DNA of 64,000 bases from Halioglobus sp. (GTDB lineage Bacteria > Pseudomonadota > Gammaproteobacteria > Pseudomonadales > Halieaceae). The notes under the pieces are model-generated. The model did not search any database, was not told where the DNA came from, and saw only the letters and a program-made list of their open reading frames with translations. Positions 33,923 through 43,536 of the stretch are shown here, piece by piece. Location: assembly GCA_020443425.1 (NCBI GenBank), contig JAGRIE010000009.1, positions 58,751 through 122,750 on the forward strand. Reading direction: 5' to 3'. Within the stretch, counting starts at the first letter, position 1; each line of letters opens with the position of its first letter. The position numbers and the translations under genes are program-made.

Positions 33923-34161
33923 CCGGGCTCCTTGTCATTGTTGGAATTATTAACCCAGAGGAGTGGTGCGCACTCCTGCTGCAGCTGGCTTGCGCCGGCG
34001 TTTTTTGCTTCCGGCCCGCAAGCTGCATAAAGTGTACATCACACGTTAAACAAAGCCATGTTTCCTATGAGAATTTCTGGCGTGTTTGACAGCCACATGG
34101 GGGAGTTCAGTCCGCAGGGTTTCTGGCGATGGTTCGCAGCGGCGTGCGGCTGTGATCGAAC

Positions 34162-34869
34162 CTAGAACAGGCGCCCCACCGTGCTGGTGACGGCGGTTTC
34201 CACGCGCAGGATGCGCTCGCCAAGCGATACTGCCCGGCACCCGGCGAGTTGCAGCTTATCCACCTCGTAGGGAATGAAGCCGCCCTCGGGGCCTATCACC
34301 AGCAGGCACTCGTCTTTGATGCCGCGCGGGCAGGGAGGGTGATCGCCCGGATGGGCAAGCAGTGCGACTTTGTCGCTGATGAGTGCGGGCAGCAGGTCTT
34401 CGACAAATGGTTTGAAGCGTCGGTGGCAGTGCACTGGCGGTAGCAGGGTATCGCGCGACTGCTCCAGCCCCTGTAACAGGTAGTCGCGCACGGCGGCTGC
34501 TTCCAGCACCGGGCTGTGCCAGTAGCTTTTCTCGACCCGGTAGCTGTTGACCAGATGCAGTTCGGCAACACCCAGTTCGGCGACGGCGCGCAGTATGCGG
34601 CGCAGCATCTTGGGTCGCGGCAGCGCCACTACCAGCGTCAGCGGTAATTTGGGGGGAGGGGGGTGTTGCAGGGTGACGGCGAGGGTGGCGGCGCTGTCGT
34701 CGATGGCGAGTATCCGCGCCTCACCGATCCGCCCATCAATTTCGCCCACCCGGACGGTGTCGCCGACACCGGCGCGGTGGACCTGCAGCAGGTGTTGCAG
34801 GCGCCGGTCGTGCACGGTGATACTGGCTGCCCCGCACCGGTCCGCCTCGGTGAACAGCAACAGGTTCAA
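34162..34869 (-). CDS. rsmE: 16S rRNA (uracil1498-N3)-methyltransferase RsmE
   Basis: RsmE methylates U1498 of 16S rRNA with S-adenosylmethionine. The 235-residue SPOUT enzyme has an N-terminal PUA-like part (LLQVHRAGVGDTVRVGE), then the knotted methyltransferase domain with LVVALPRPKMLRRILRAV, the cofactor loop IGPEGGF and LGERILRVETA near the C-terminus. It appears to start at TTG (34869), 7 nt after the rimO stop, so the two translation-related genes are coupled. The family is often about 240 residues. Confidence 0.94.
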   Translation of the reverse strand: MNLLLFTEADRCGAASITVHDRRLQHLLQVHRAGVGDTVRVGEIDGRIGEARILAIDDSAATLAVTLQHPPPPKLPLTLVVALPRPKMLRRILRAVAELGVAELHLVNSYRVEKSYWHSPVLEAAAVRDYLLQGLEQSRDTLLPPVHCHRRFKPFVEDLLPALISDKVALLAHPGDHPPCPRGIKDECLLVIGPEGGFIPYEVDKLQLAGCRAVSLGERILRVETAVTSTVGRLF

Positions 34870-34876
34870 CGCGGGA

Positions 34877-36232
34877 TCAACCGACCCACAGGTCGTATTC
34901 GTCGGCGCCTGTGACTTCGCCCTCTACGAAGTCGCCCGGCTGTAAATCCGTGATCCCGTCGAGGTAGACCTTGCCGTCGATCTCCGGTGCATCGGCACTG
35001 GAGCGCCCGATGGCGCCCTCGGCATCCACCTCGTCGATCAGGATTTCAATGGTCCTGCCGATTTTGGCCTGCAGTTTGGCGGCGCTGATCTCCTGTTGCA
35101 CTGCCATGAAACGCTCCCAGCGCTCCTGCTTGAGTTCATCGGCAACCGGGTCGGGCAGTGCATTGGCGCGCGCGCCTTTCACTGGTGAATACTGGAAGCA
35201 ACCCACGCGGTCGAGCTGGGCTTCGCGGATGAAGTCCAGCAACACCTCAAAATCAGCATCGGTCTCGCCGGGGAAGCCGACAATAAACGTGCTGCGCAGT
35301 GTAATGTCGGGGCAGGCCCGGCGCCAGGCGGCAATCCGCTCCAGCGATTTCTCCGCCGCGGCCGGCCGCTGCATGCGTTTGAGCACCTCCGGGCTGCCGT
35401 GCTGGAAGGGGATATCCAGATAGGGGAGGATTTTGCCCTCCGCCATCAACGGGATCACCTTGTCGACATGCGGGTAGGGGTACACATAGTGCAGCCGCAC
35501 CCAGATACCGAACTCGCCGAGCGCTTCACACAGTTCCTGCATGCGTGTTTTCAGCGGGCGGCCATTCCAGAACCCGGTGCGGTATTTGGTATCCACGCCA
35601 TAGGCGCTGGTGTCCTGTGAGATCACCAGCAATTCGCGCACCCCGGCGCGCACCAACCGCTCGGCCTCTTCCATCACATCGCCGATGGGGCGGCTGACGA
35701 GGTCTCCGCGCATGTCGGGGATGATGCAGAAACTGCAGCGGTGATTGCAGCCCTCGGAGATCTTCAGGTAGGCGTAGTGGCGCGGTGTGAGCTTGATGCC
35801 CTGAGGCGGCACCAGGTCTGCAAACGGGTTGTGGACAGGTGTGTGCGGCACGTACTGGTGCACGGCGCCGACCACCTCCTCGTAGGCGGCAGGCCCGGTG
35901 ATGCTCAATACCTTGGGGTGCAGGGCCTTGATTGATTGCGCGTCATCCCCCTTGCCCATGCAGCCGGTGACGATCACCTTGCCGTTCTCGCTGATCGCCT
36001 CACCGATGGCATCCAGCGACTCCTGCTTGGCGCTGTCGATGAAACCGCAGGTGTTCACCACCACCACATCAGCGCCCTCGTAGGTGGGTACGATGTCATA
36101 GCCGTCTATTTTCAGTTGTGTGAGGATGCGCTCTGAGTCAACCAGGGCCTTGGGGCAGCCCAGGGAAATAAACCCCACGCGCTTGCCGGCGGTGGCTGCA
36201 TTGCTGGCGTTGTTCGCGTCGGAATCTGGCAT
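34877..36232 (-). CDS. rimO: Ribosomal protein S12 methylthiotransferase RimO
   Basis: RimO adds a methylthio group to Asp88 of ribosomal protein S12 with two 4Fe-4S clusters and radical SAM chemistry. The 451-residue protein has an N-terminal cluster domain with Cys26 ([12 protein letters not shown]), Cys62 (NTCGF) and Cys91 (TGCMGKG). The radical-SAM motif is Cys161, Cys165 and Cys168 ([13 protein letters not shown]), and a TRAM domain follows at the C-terminus (about 380-451). SLGCPK and [12 protein letters not shown] separate RimO from the tRNA enzyme MiaB. A short N-terminal Ser/Asn/Ala extension is likely disordered. Confidence 0.96.
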   Translation of the reverse strand: MPDSDANNASNAATAGKRVGFISLGCPKALVDSERILTQLKIDGYDIVPTYEGADVVVVNTCGFIDSAKQESLDAIGEAISENGKVIVTGCMGKGDDAQSIKALHPKVLSITGPAAYEEVVGAVHQYVPHTPVHNPFADLVPPQGIKLTPRHYAYLKISEGCNHRCSFCIIPDMRGDLVSRPIGDVMEEAERLVRAGVRELLVISQDTSAYGVDTKYRTGFWNGRPLKTRMQELCEALGEFGIWVRLHYVYPYPHVDKVIPLMAEGKILPYLDIPFQHGSPEVLKRMQRPAAAEKSLERIAAWRRACPDITLRSTFIVGFPGETDADFEVLLDFIREAQLDRVGCFQYSPVKGARANALPDPVADELKQERWERFMAVQQEISAAKLQAKIGRTIEILIDEVDAEGAIGRSSADAPEIDGKVYLDGITDLQPGDFVEGEVTGADEYDLWVG

Positions 36233-36296
36233 GGGCGTGCGCTGCTATTGCGGAAAAGGGGGGCGATTATAGCCCAGTCCCGTGCTGCTGATCGAC

Positions 36297-37970
36297 TCAG
36301 AAGCGGTATTTCACCGCAAATTGCAGCTGGCTGGCGTCACCCTGGTCACCGTTCACGTTTTCACGCTGGCCCCACAGGTATTCCCCCCCGATGTCGATCC
36401 TCGGGATGGGTGACCAGATCAGGTTGGACGAGAAGCGCAGGGTCTGCTGGTACGCTTCCCCGTCCAGGAAGCCGGGGTTGTCGACCTCCACAAACCCGAA
36501 CGTGAAGTTGGAGCGCAACTCGTTGTAGGGCCACCAGTGCTGCCACGAGACGTAGCCTGCCGTGACATTGAACAACTGCAGGTCATCGGTGTCGGGCACG
36601 AAAATACCATCGTAGTTGCCAATGCTGGACAGGTCGTTGACATAGCGCCCGATGCCGTTGCCGTGGTTCAGCTGGAACAGGGCCTTGTCGCGTTTGTCCA
36701 GCTGCGGGGTCGAGACACTGCCGCTGAGGGATACGCCCCAGGCGAACTCCTTGGAGACATCGCCATTGCTGCTCTGTCCGCGAATTTCCCTGGCGATCAG
36801 GGCCAGTTTGGTGTGAACGGACTCATACGGCTGAAAGCGGCCCGCCAACACCACGTCCGGCGTTCGCGTAACCCCCGAGCCATTCTGGATTTCCGGGTTG
36901 GGGTCCTCCAGGGCGAACTGCAGCTCGTACTTGGCGCCGAATGTAGGCATGAAGCGCACCTGCGCCTGGCGCACATTGATGCGCCCATTCAGGCCCTCGA
37001 AGTCGATTTCCTCGGGCGAGGCGTCGGGATCCATGAAGGTGGTCCAGGTTTTCCCCGCGAGCATACGTTTCCACTGCCCGAAGGCGTGGCGCAGGCGAAA
37101 GGTCTCGCCGCTGCCGGCGAAATCACCCTCGATGAATGCCCGCATGATGCCGTACCCGGTGGGCTGTCTCAGGTCGAAATTGAGCCGCGACTGATCGGCG
37201 GTGATACTGCTCTGTGCCTCGTCGCCTGTCGTTTCGGTAATGCCCACCGGAATTGAGCCGACGATGAACCTGTCCTTGATCTGCAGCGGATCGTAGTTGT
37301 AGACGATATCCGTCTTGACGAAACCGCCTATCGCCAGTGCCGCATCCGTGCCGGGCAGGCGCCAGGCCCCCTTGAAATCCTTGAGGGCGTCGCGGCTGGG
37401 GTCGTCGGCCTGCGCCTGGGCGACGGCCTCACCTGTAGCAGTTTCTTTCTCGGAGGCAGTTGTGGGCTGTTCAACCGGTGCCGGGGTCGCTGTGGGTGAG
37501 AGTTCAACAGCCTCGGTATGTGACTCCGCGATCTGCACGGAATCGCTGCTGTTCGCAGGTGCAGTCTTCACCGCGTTGAGTTCCCGTTTCAATGCGGTGA
37601 TCTGCTGTGACTGCTGCTGCAGCATGCGCTTTTGCGCGGCGAGTTCAACGGCGGTGTCGGACTTGACCCGCGGCGCGGGCTGCGCCTGTGTCGCCTGCAG
37701 TGTGGCCAGTGTGGTGGTCAGGGTGTCGATCTTCCGGGACTGCTCCTCCAGCAGCTTGCGCTGTGCGGCGATCTCCCGTTGCTGTTCGCGGAACAGGGCG
37801 ATCACATCACCCATGTCCATGTTTTGTTCAAACTCGACCAGCTCTTCCGTCTCTTCGTAACTGTCGCCGGTGATGGTGATCAGGCTGTCCGAGGTTTGCG
37901 CGCGAAGGCCGGGCGCGATTGCCGCGGCCAGCAATAGCGGGGCGGCAATGCTGAATTTGCGCAATTCCAT
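36297..37970 (-). CDS. DcaP-like outer-membrane porin
   Basis: A 557-residue exported protein. The signal peptide ends near APGLRAQ. An N-terminal helical region with heptad-like repeats follows (FREQQREIAAQRKLLEEQSRK and a second one at about 105-140), then a Thr/Ala/Glu-rich linker, then from about residue 190 a beta-barrel ending in FAVKYRF with the final Phe. This is the architecture of DcaP, a trimeric porin with a periplasmic coiled coil, which carries dicarboxylates or other anions in Acinetobacter. The ATG at 37970 is chosen because the signal peptide starts there; in-frame codons upstream are unlikely. It lies 64 nt upstream of rimO on the same strand. Confidence 0.85.
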   Translation of the reverse strand: MELRKFSIAAPLLLAAAIAPGLRAQTSDSLITITGDSYEETEELVEFEQNMDMGDVIALFREQQREIAAQRKLLEEQSRKIDTLTTTLATLQATQAQPAPRVKSDTAVELAAQKRMLQQQSQQITALKRELNAVKTAPANSSDSVQIAESHTEAVELSPTATPAPVEQPTTASEKETATGEAVAQAQADDPSRDALKDFKGAWRLPGTDAALAIGGFVKTDIVYNYDPLQIKDRFIVGSIPVGITETTGDEAQSSITADQSRLNFDLRQPTGYGIMRAFIEGDFAGSGETFRLRHAFGQWKRMLAGKTWTTFMDPDASPEEIDFEGLNGRINVRQAQVRFMPTFGAKYELQFALEDPNPEIQNGSGVTRTPDVVLAGRFQPYESVHTKLALIAREIRGQSSNGDVSKEFAWGVSLSGSVSTPQLDKRDKALFQLNHGNGIGRYVNDLSSIGNYDGIFVPDTDDLQLFNVTAGYVSWQHWWPYNELRSNFTFGFVEVDNPGFLDGEAYQQTLRFSSNLIWSPIPRIDIGGEYLWGQRENVNGDQGDASQLQFAVKYRF

Positions 37971-38110
37971 GATGAGTCTCCAACTCAGGACACGGTTGGC
38001 GGGATGAGCTGGGTCACACCTGGTATGGAGCGACATACTTTCGAAGTGTGATGCCCTGAGCAATTCATCTGCGCCTGCCTGTGGATGCTTGATACGATGC
38101 TTGAAGCGGC

Positions 38111-38410
38111 CTAAAAGGGCTGGATTTCCTTCGCCTCGTAAAAGCTTACCTCCATCGCCGTCGGAGGGTTGGCGCCGATGGCTTTCTGGAATTCGGCCAT
38201 ATGCGGTGTTGCCATATGCTCGTGCAGGGCTTCAATGCTGTGCCACTTCTCGGTGATTCGCATAACGCCCGGATTGTTCAATTCGACGCTGAACGTGTAG
38301 TCATCACAGCCTGCTTCGGCGCGGCTGGCCTGTTCCATAACGCCGATGGCTTCCTGCGCGGCGGCGATATTTTCGGGCGTGGTAGTGAGTATGGCGTTTA
38401 CGACTATCAT
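38111..38410 (-). CDS. Antibiotic biosynthesis monooxygenase (ABM) domain protein
   Basis: A 99-residue single ABM-domain protein: MIVVNAILTTTPENIAAAQEA, a SRAEAGCDDYTFSVELNNPGV turn, ITEKWHSIEALHEHMATPHM and a C-terminal strand. This dimeric ferredoxin-like fold is shared by quinol monooxygenases such as YgiN, which act without a cofactor; many members have unknown chemistry. GAGGAA precedes ATG 38410, so the longer upstream start is rejected. It stands alone between the porin gene and the nuclease gene on the same strand. Confidence 0.85.
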   Translation of the reverse strand: MIVVNAILTTTPENIAAAQEAIGVMEQASRAEAGCDDYTFSVELNNPGVMRITEKWHSIEALHEHMATPHMAEFQKAIGANPPTAMEVSFYEAKEIQPF

Positions 38411-38523
38411 TGACGGTTCCTCTGGTGGGATGATCATTATAGGTAAGGTCAGCGGGGTAAATTTACCTTAATCAATACGCGGTTGACAGTGAATATACCT
38501 GATTGTCTCTCGCGGTGAACGGC

Positions 38524-39141
38524 TCAGCGGCGTTTTCTGCGCCACTCCCAGGGCGGCACCGGCTGTGCTTCAGCCCACAACCCCAGGCGCTGCGAGCGCG
38601 CCCGCAGCTCCGCTTCCCGCAGTGCGTGCTCGTGTGGCGCATAGTACTGGTACCACCAGGCGTAACCGCGGGCCACCATGGCCTCATTGATATTGACGCC
38701 GCTGTGATAGACCGTGCCGACAAGACGGCCGTAGCTGTCTGTCGTTACAATGACAACGCCCACAGGCTCCTCGTCGATCAGTTGCGCCAGTACTTTTCTC
38801 GCCGCCTTGCCGTAGGGCTGGTCGCGCTCCGGTGAGTCGATGCCGAACAGGCGCACTTTGTGCTGCGTGTTGCTGTGGTCGAGGATGGAAACGGTATCGC
38901 CGTCAGCAATGCGCACGACGCGGCCCACAAGGTCGAAATCGGTGACGCCATCGCCCTCGCGCTTGGCCCCGACTTCCTCCAGCGTTTGCGTGGCCTTTCG
39001 CCACGCGGCATCAGGCCGCGTCGCATAGTCTGCGAGTGAAGCAGAGACGCTCTGGTATACAGCCGCTGGCCAGCTCACCGTTCCAGTGGTGAAGTATTGC
39101 AGCAGGCTGAACAGCGCTATCGCGACCAGCAGGGTTCGCAA
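38524..39141 (-). CDS. Thermonuclease (SNase-like) family protein, membrane-anchored or secreted
   Basis: A 205-residue staphylococcal-nuclease-type protein. The N-terminal hydrophobic segment (TLLVAIALFSLLQYF) is a signal or anchor. The OB-fold catalytic core has VRIADGDTVSI (calcium ligands Asp80 and Asp82), KVRLFGIDSPE (Arg97 and Glu105) and DSYGRLVG (Arg139), which correspond to the catalytic Arg, Glu and Arg of the S. aureus enzyme. So an active, calcium-dependent nuclease exported to the envelope is predicted. Start appears to be TTG. It follows a DUF3604 lipoprotein gene by 62 nt on the same strand; a role in using extracellular nucleic acid is possible but not shown. Confidence 0.88.
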   Translation of the reverse strand: MRTLLVAIALFSLLQYFTTGTVSWPAAVYQSVSASLADYATRPDAAWRKATQTLEEVGAKREGDGVTDFDLVGRVVRIADGDTVSILDHSNTQHKVRLFGIDSPERDQPYGKAARKVLAQLIDEEPVGVVIVTTDSYGRLVGTVYHSGVNINEAMVARGYAWWYQYYAPHEHALREAELRARSQRLGLWAEAQPVPPWEWRRKRR

Positions 39142-39203
39142 CTGCCGGAGTCGCCTCTGCGGGTGCCCACCGGCGGCGCGCTTGGTATTTCCCTTGGTGA
39201 GTT

Positions 39204-41261
39204 TCAGGGGTCACCTGCGCTGTGGTTATCCTGGGGTGCGCCCGGCGGCGCCGGGGATAAGGCTGGCCGGTACCAGATGGGTGAGGACCAGGCCCGCTCC
39301 TGCAGCGTACTGGGCAGGTCGGAGCGCGGTTCCACGCCGGCGCGAATCGCATCCCATGTCGACCAGCGGCAGCTGGGGTTCTCCAGGACGCGCACATAGT
39401 AGAACGCCTCCTGGCGAGCATCAAAGTCAGGGTCCTGCCACAGCGCTTTCAATTCGCTGGCACCGGTGCCGGTGGTGGAGCAGTCGCCCAGGTCGACACC
39501 GGCGCCATTGTCGGGGCAGCGACCGGTGCCCGGATCCACCTGCGCGTTGCCCGAGCACGCGACATCGTAAATGCGCTCCTGGTGTGCGCCGTCTGCAAGG
39601 TAGCCCTTTATGACCTGCACCCGCTGCAGCGGCGTGCTGTCGGGATCGGCCACCGCCCAGACAAGAAATGTCGGCGCCTCCTCGCCATGGCCGGGGAGGT
39701 CGGCGCCCATGGTGACACCGCGCTGGTAGGCGACCCTGGTCAGCTGCGGGCTTTGCAGCAGGGCGGGGGCGAAATCATAGCCGGCAAAGAAGCGCACCTT
39801 GATACGCGGGCCGCTGGTGGCGAATGTCTCCTTGCGCCGGAACGCCCGGTAGATCGAATCGCGGGTGTTTTCCTCCGCCCACACCCCGGCCATGCCGGAG
39901 GCAGACCAGTACTCGAAAGAGGAACTGGCCATGTAGTTCCTGCCGTCGACTTCAGTCACCAGCCCGGGATCGAAAAACTTCACCACCGTGCCCGTCAGGA
40001 ACGAGGCGGGAACGGAGCCGCGCAGTTCGGGCGTGCCATCCAGCATGCCGGCTTTGGAGAAAAAGGTCTCCTCCTCTTCGGAGCTGGCCGCATCGTGGGT
40101 GTCGCTGGATCCGATCAGGCCGAATTTATACGGGTTCAATACGCCGTCGGCCTGGATATGCAGGCCGCGCAGGTAGGCGTCGCGCACATAACTGCCTGCC
40201 GGCTCACTGTACAACTTGGTGGCGACACGGTAGGGGGCGATTTCAAAATTTGCCCACTCATCGTGTTTGGACAGCAGGGGATGGGTTTCGGATGTGCCCT
40301 TGATCTGGGTGACCTCCACCAGCGGTTCATTGCGCATGCGCTGCCGTGCATAGTCGTCGTCGATCGGGTCGCCCGCCCAGTCGGTCATCTTGAACATCTG
40401 GCCGTTGGAACCGTTGGAGTTGTGGGGTATCGCCAGGCTCTCCACACCCTGTTCGCGCAAGCTGTCCATCCACTGCCACAAACCCTCGGGATTCAGCGAG
40501 TTGAAGCGCGAAAACGGTATTGCCGGCAGCCGGTCGCTGTCGCGAAAGATCACATTGCGGTGCAGGTTGCCCTGGTCCTCCGACGAAGTAGTGTATTCAA
40601 AGGCGGCGAACGTGGTGAAGTTGCCGGGAATATACGCTTCATTCGCAGCGCGGATGGTGTCACGCCAGGCGGACCGGGTCACGGTCTCGACTATCGACAT
40701 ATCGATGTCGCCGTCGAGCAGCCCGCCGACTACGTCTGGCAGGAAACTCGCAAAAGCCGCACCGCGCGCGGGCAGGCTGTACTCAGTCATATTGCCGGGT
40801 GCGTTGATATCGTGCAGGGGCTCGCTGATGGGATAGCGGGAGAACGCACTGTCGGTGTCGGCGGCCTCTTTCACCAGCCCCATCAGCATGGCGTGGTCGG
40901 TCACCGCGTAAAAATCCATCGGCTTCTGCAGTTGTACCTCATAGCCGCTGGGGTGCATCAGTGGCTGCCCTTTGGCGTAGCGATAGGCGTCATCCGGGGT
41001 GCTGACAGTGCCGAACACATAGGCGTCAAACGAGTAGGCAGTGTGCACATGCAAATCGCCAAAATAGGCATTGCGATCCGGGTTGGGCGGCGGGCGCAGT
41101 GTGATGATCTCCTCACTGGCGGGAAACACGCTATTGGTGCCGCGGGCGACCCCCGCGAAACCGACATCCTCGTTTTTCTGCATCTCATCGAGGGAGTTCT
41201 CCGGGCCGGAACAGGCACCGAGCAACAACAGGGCGGCAAGCGGGGCAGTTTTGTTCAACAT
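39204..41261 (-). CDS. DUF3604 domain lipoprotein
   Basis: A 685-residue protein with a lipobox LLLLGAC (Cys17), so it is likely an outer-membrane or periplasmic lipoprotein. The DUF3604 part starts with YFGDLHVHTAYSFDAY, a PHP-like metal-binding motif. It continues with DFYAVTDHAM, AFEYTTSSEDQGNLHRNV, IPHNSNGSNG, GLIGSSDTHDA and a late PNPDRN-type segment. Such His/Asp-rich motifs suggest a metal-dependent hydrolase; the family has no well-established substrate. It is divergent from a crotonase-family gene and upstream of the nuclease gene. Length is typical for the family. Confidence 0.9.
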   Translation of the reverse strand: MLNKTAPLAALLLLGACSGPENSLDEMQKNEDVGFAGVARGTNSVFPASEEIITLRPPPNPDRNAYFGDLHVHTAYSFDAYVFGTVSTPDDAYRYAKGQPLMHPSGYEVQLQKPMDFYAVTDHAMLMGLVKEAADTDSAFSRYPISEPLHDINAPGNMTEYSLPARGAAFASFLPDVVGGLLDGDIDMSIVETVTRSAWRDTIRAANEAYIPGNFTTFAAFEYTTSSEDQGNLHRNVIFRDSDRLPAIPFSRFNSLNPEGLWQWMDSLREQGVESLAIPHNSNGSNGQMFKMTDWAGDPIDDDYARQRMRNEPLVEVTQIKGTSETHPLLSKHDEWANFEIAPYRVATKLYSEPAGSYVRDAYLRGLHIQADGVLNPYKFGLIGSSDTHDAASSEEEETFFSKAGMLDGTPELRGSVPASFLTGTVVKFFDPGLVTEVDGRNYMASSSFEYWSASGMAGVWAEENTRDSIYRAFRRKETFATSGPRIKVRFFAGYDFAPALLQSPQLTRVAYQRGVTMGADLPGHGEEAPTFLVWAVADPDSTPLQRVQVIKGYLADGAHQERIYDVACSGNAQVDPGTGRCPDNGAGVDLGDCSTTGTGASELKALWQDPDFDARQEAFYYVRVLENPSCRWSTWDAIRAGVEPRSDLPSTLQERAWSSPIWYRPALSPAPPGAPQDNHSAGDP

Positions 41262-41440
41262 GCGGGAGTACTCGTTTTTATGGGTGCAGGAATGATAGGG
41301 GGCGGTGCTGGCGGCGTCCAGTACTGGTCACGGGGCGCGCATACACGCCGCTGTGCCGGGCCTTTGATAGTGGTAATCTCAGGCGGGTGCTGGCCAGCGG
41401 CAGTGTCGGCGGGCGGTGAAATCGTCATGGGGGAGTCTGG

Positions 41441-42217
41441 ATGAGTGCGGTCAGGGTAGAACAGGTGGGCAGGACGACAGTGGTCAGTATTGTGCGACCG
41501 CAGGTGCGCAATGCTGTCGACGGCGACACGGCGCGAAAACTGGCTGCGGCATTTGCGGACTTTGACGACAACCCCGACGCCGATGTTGCCGTGTTGTACG
41601 GTGAGCACGGTACGTTTTGCGCCGGCGCAGACCTGAAGGCGATTGCCGCCGGTGCCGGCGGCAACGCGCTGAGTCCCGAGGGAGATGGCCCGATGGGCCC
41701 TTCGCGTATGCTGTTGGGCAAGCCTGTGATTGCCGCAATCTCCGGGCATGCGGTGGCGGGCGGCCTGGAGTTGGCACTGTGGTGCGATATGCGCGTGGTG
41801 GAGCGCAGTGCGGTGATGGGTGTCTACTGCCGCCGTTGGGGGGTGCCGCTGATTGATGGCGGTACAGTGCGGCTGCCGCGCCTGATCGGCCACAGCCGCG
41901 CCATGGACCTGATTCTCACCGGGCGCAGTGTGGATGCCGAGGAGGCGCTGCAGATGGGCCTGGCCAATCGCGTGGTGCCGGATGGTGAGGGGCGGGAAGC
42001 GGCTCTGGCGCTGGCGCAACAGTTGGGCCGGTTTCCGCAGCACTGCCTGCGCTCCGACCGGCTCAGCGCCTATGAGCAATGGGAGCTGCCGCTGGCCGCT
42101 GCGCTGCGCAATGAGTTTGAGCGGGGCCTCGCCGTGATCGACTCGCAGGAGACAGTGGAGGGCGCCACGCGGTTTGCCGCCGGCAGAGGCCGCCACGGCG
42201 ATTTCGAGGAGATCTAG
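41441..42217 (+). CDS. Crotonase/enoyl-CoA hydratase family protein
   Basis: A 258-residue crotonase-fold protein that binds acyl-CoA. The oxyanion-hole stretches are GTFCAGADLKAIA and ISGHAVAGGLELALWCD. A Glu matching the first catalytic Glu of enoyl-CoA hydratase is present (GLELAL). The second catalytic Glu is not: the region reads MGVYCRRWGVPLIDGGT. So the reaction may be an isomerase, thioesterase or other crotonase-type step rather than simple hydration. It fits with the acyl-CoA dehydrogenases elsewhere in the block. The gene overlaps the convergent histidine kinase gene by 4 nt at their 3' ends. Confidence 0.88.
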   Translation: MSAVRVEQVGRTTVVSIVRPQVRNAVDGDTARKLAAAFADFDDNPDADVAVLYGEHGTFCAGADLKAIAAGAGGNALSPEGDGPMGPSRMLLGKPVIAAISGHAVAGGLELALWCDMRVVERSAVMGVYCRRWGVPLIDGGTVRLPRLIGHSRAMDLILTGRSVDAEEALQMGLANRVVPDGEGREAALALAQQLGRFPQHCLRSDRLSAYEQWELPLAAALRNEFERGLAVIDSQETVEGATRFAAGRGRHGDFEEI

Positions 42218-43536
42218 GGCGAGCGCCAGGGCAGCTCAACCGTCACGCCCAGGCCGCCGTACTCGCTGCGGGAAAAAGTGATATTGCCCCCGTAGACCGC
42301 CACCTTGTCAGCGACAATCGCCAGTCCCAGGCCGTGCCCCAGCACCGATTGATCCAGCCGTTCACCGCGTTCCAGCACTTGCTGCAACTTGGCTTCCGGG
42401 ATGCCCGGGCCGTCGTCATCGACCTGGATAAGCAGGTTGTCGTCGCGGCGCTGAATGGCCAGCCTGATGGTGTCCCGGCCCCACTTACAGGCGTTGTCCA
42501 GCAGATTGCCGAGCAGCTCCAGCAGGTCCTCGCGCTCCCAGGGGAGCTGTCCCGTCAGCTGTAGTTGCGTGTCGATGGGGATGGCTTGCCGCTGTGCGCT
42601 GCGCACACTGTCCAGCAGCAGCGGCAGGTCCGTATCGATATTGAAAAAGCTGTCCGGGCGCCGTGATCCAGCAGTCCGGGCGTGCGCCATCTCCCGCGTG
42701 ATGCGCTGGCGTATCTGTTCTATCTGCGCATTCATCGCATCGCGCAGCGCCGGGTCACAGCGCACGGCGTCGCGGTCAGTGAGGTTGCGCAGCACCGCCA
42801 GTGGTGTCTTCAATGCGTGGCTCAGGTCTGCCAGTGCTGTGCGCGACCGGTGCAACTGCTGCTGTGTGTCCCGCAGCAGGTGGTTGATCTCGCGAACCAG
42901 CGGGGCGAGTTCCCGTGGAACCGTTTCATCCAGGGCGGTGATGGTGCCTGTGGTCAACTGCTCTATCTGTTGCCGCGCCAGCCCCAGTGGACGCAGAGAG
43001 CGGCGCACCAGATACTGCTGCAGCAGGGCCAGGAGTATCAGCGCGAGAATACCGCTGGCCAGCAGCAGGTGCCGGATCTGTCGAATGTCATCCAGAATCG
43101 GCGAGTAGTCGACGCCGACCAGCACCGTGACCGACTCGCCGAGACGGCGGTAACCGGTTCTGTCCCACAGCAGTCGCTGCTGGTTCGGCCCCGCGACAAG
43201 GTCGCCGCCGGGAGCGTGCGGCCCGGTCGGTGCCAGTTGTTCATCCCACAGCGAGCGGGAGCGCCACTGCCGGTCACCGATGGTGACGACGAAATAGCGG
43301 CCTGAAAGGGGGGTGTCATAGGCGGGGTCGGTGGCTGTACTGTCGAGTGCCACTACCCCGTCGGGACCGCGCCGGATGGCCTTCAGCAGGCTGCGGCTCT
43401 CAGCGCGGAGGTCGCTGGCCATATAGTCGAGCAGCGCGCTGTCGAGCAACCAGTTTGCGGTCTGTGCGATGATAACACCGGCCAACAGCAGGCTGCCGAT
43501 GACGCCCGCAGTCAGCAGGCGATTGATGGAGCTCAC
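42214..43536 (-). CDS. Sensor histidine kinase (PhoQ/QseC-like)
   Basis: A 440-residue two-component sensor. It has two membrane helices (about residues 8-28 and 157-175) around a periplasmic sensor domain of about 120 residues, a HAMP-like linker, the H box with His240 ([12 protein letters not shown]), an N box LLDNACKW, and G boxes DDGPGIPE and GHGLGLAIV. The HALKTPL form is that of PhoQ-type kinases. It starts with GTG and overlaps the response-regulator gene by 4 nt. The last gene of the PepSY-PepSY-regulator-kinase operon. The signal sensed is not readable; metal ions or cationic peptides are common for this type. Confidence 0.92.
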   Translation of the reverse strand: MSSINRLLTAGVIGSLLLAGVIIAQTANWLLDSALLDYMASDLRAESRSLLKAIRRGPDGVVALDSTATDPAYDTPLSGRYFVVTIGDRQWRSRSLWDEQLAPTGPHAPGGDLVAGPNQQRLLWDRTGYRRLGESVTVLVGVDYSPILDDIRQIRHLLLASGILALILLALLQQYLVRRSLRPLGLARQQIEQLTTGTITALDETVPRELAPLVREINHLLRDTQQQLHRSRTALADLSHALKTPLAVLRNLTDRDAVRCDPALRDAMNAQIEQIRQRITREMAHARTAGSRRPDSFFNIDTDLPLLLDSVRSAQRQAIPIDTQLQLTGQLPWEREDLLELLGNLLDNACKWGRDTIRLAIQRRDDNLLIQVDDDGPGIPEAKLQQVLERGERLDQSVLGHGLGLAIVADKVAVYGGNITFSRSEYGGLGVTVELPWRSP

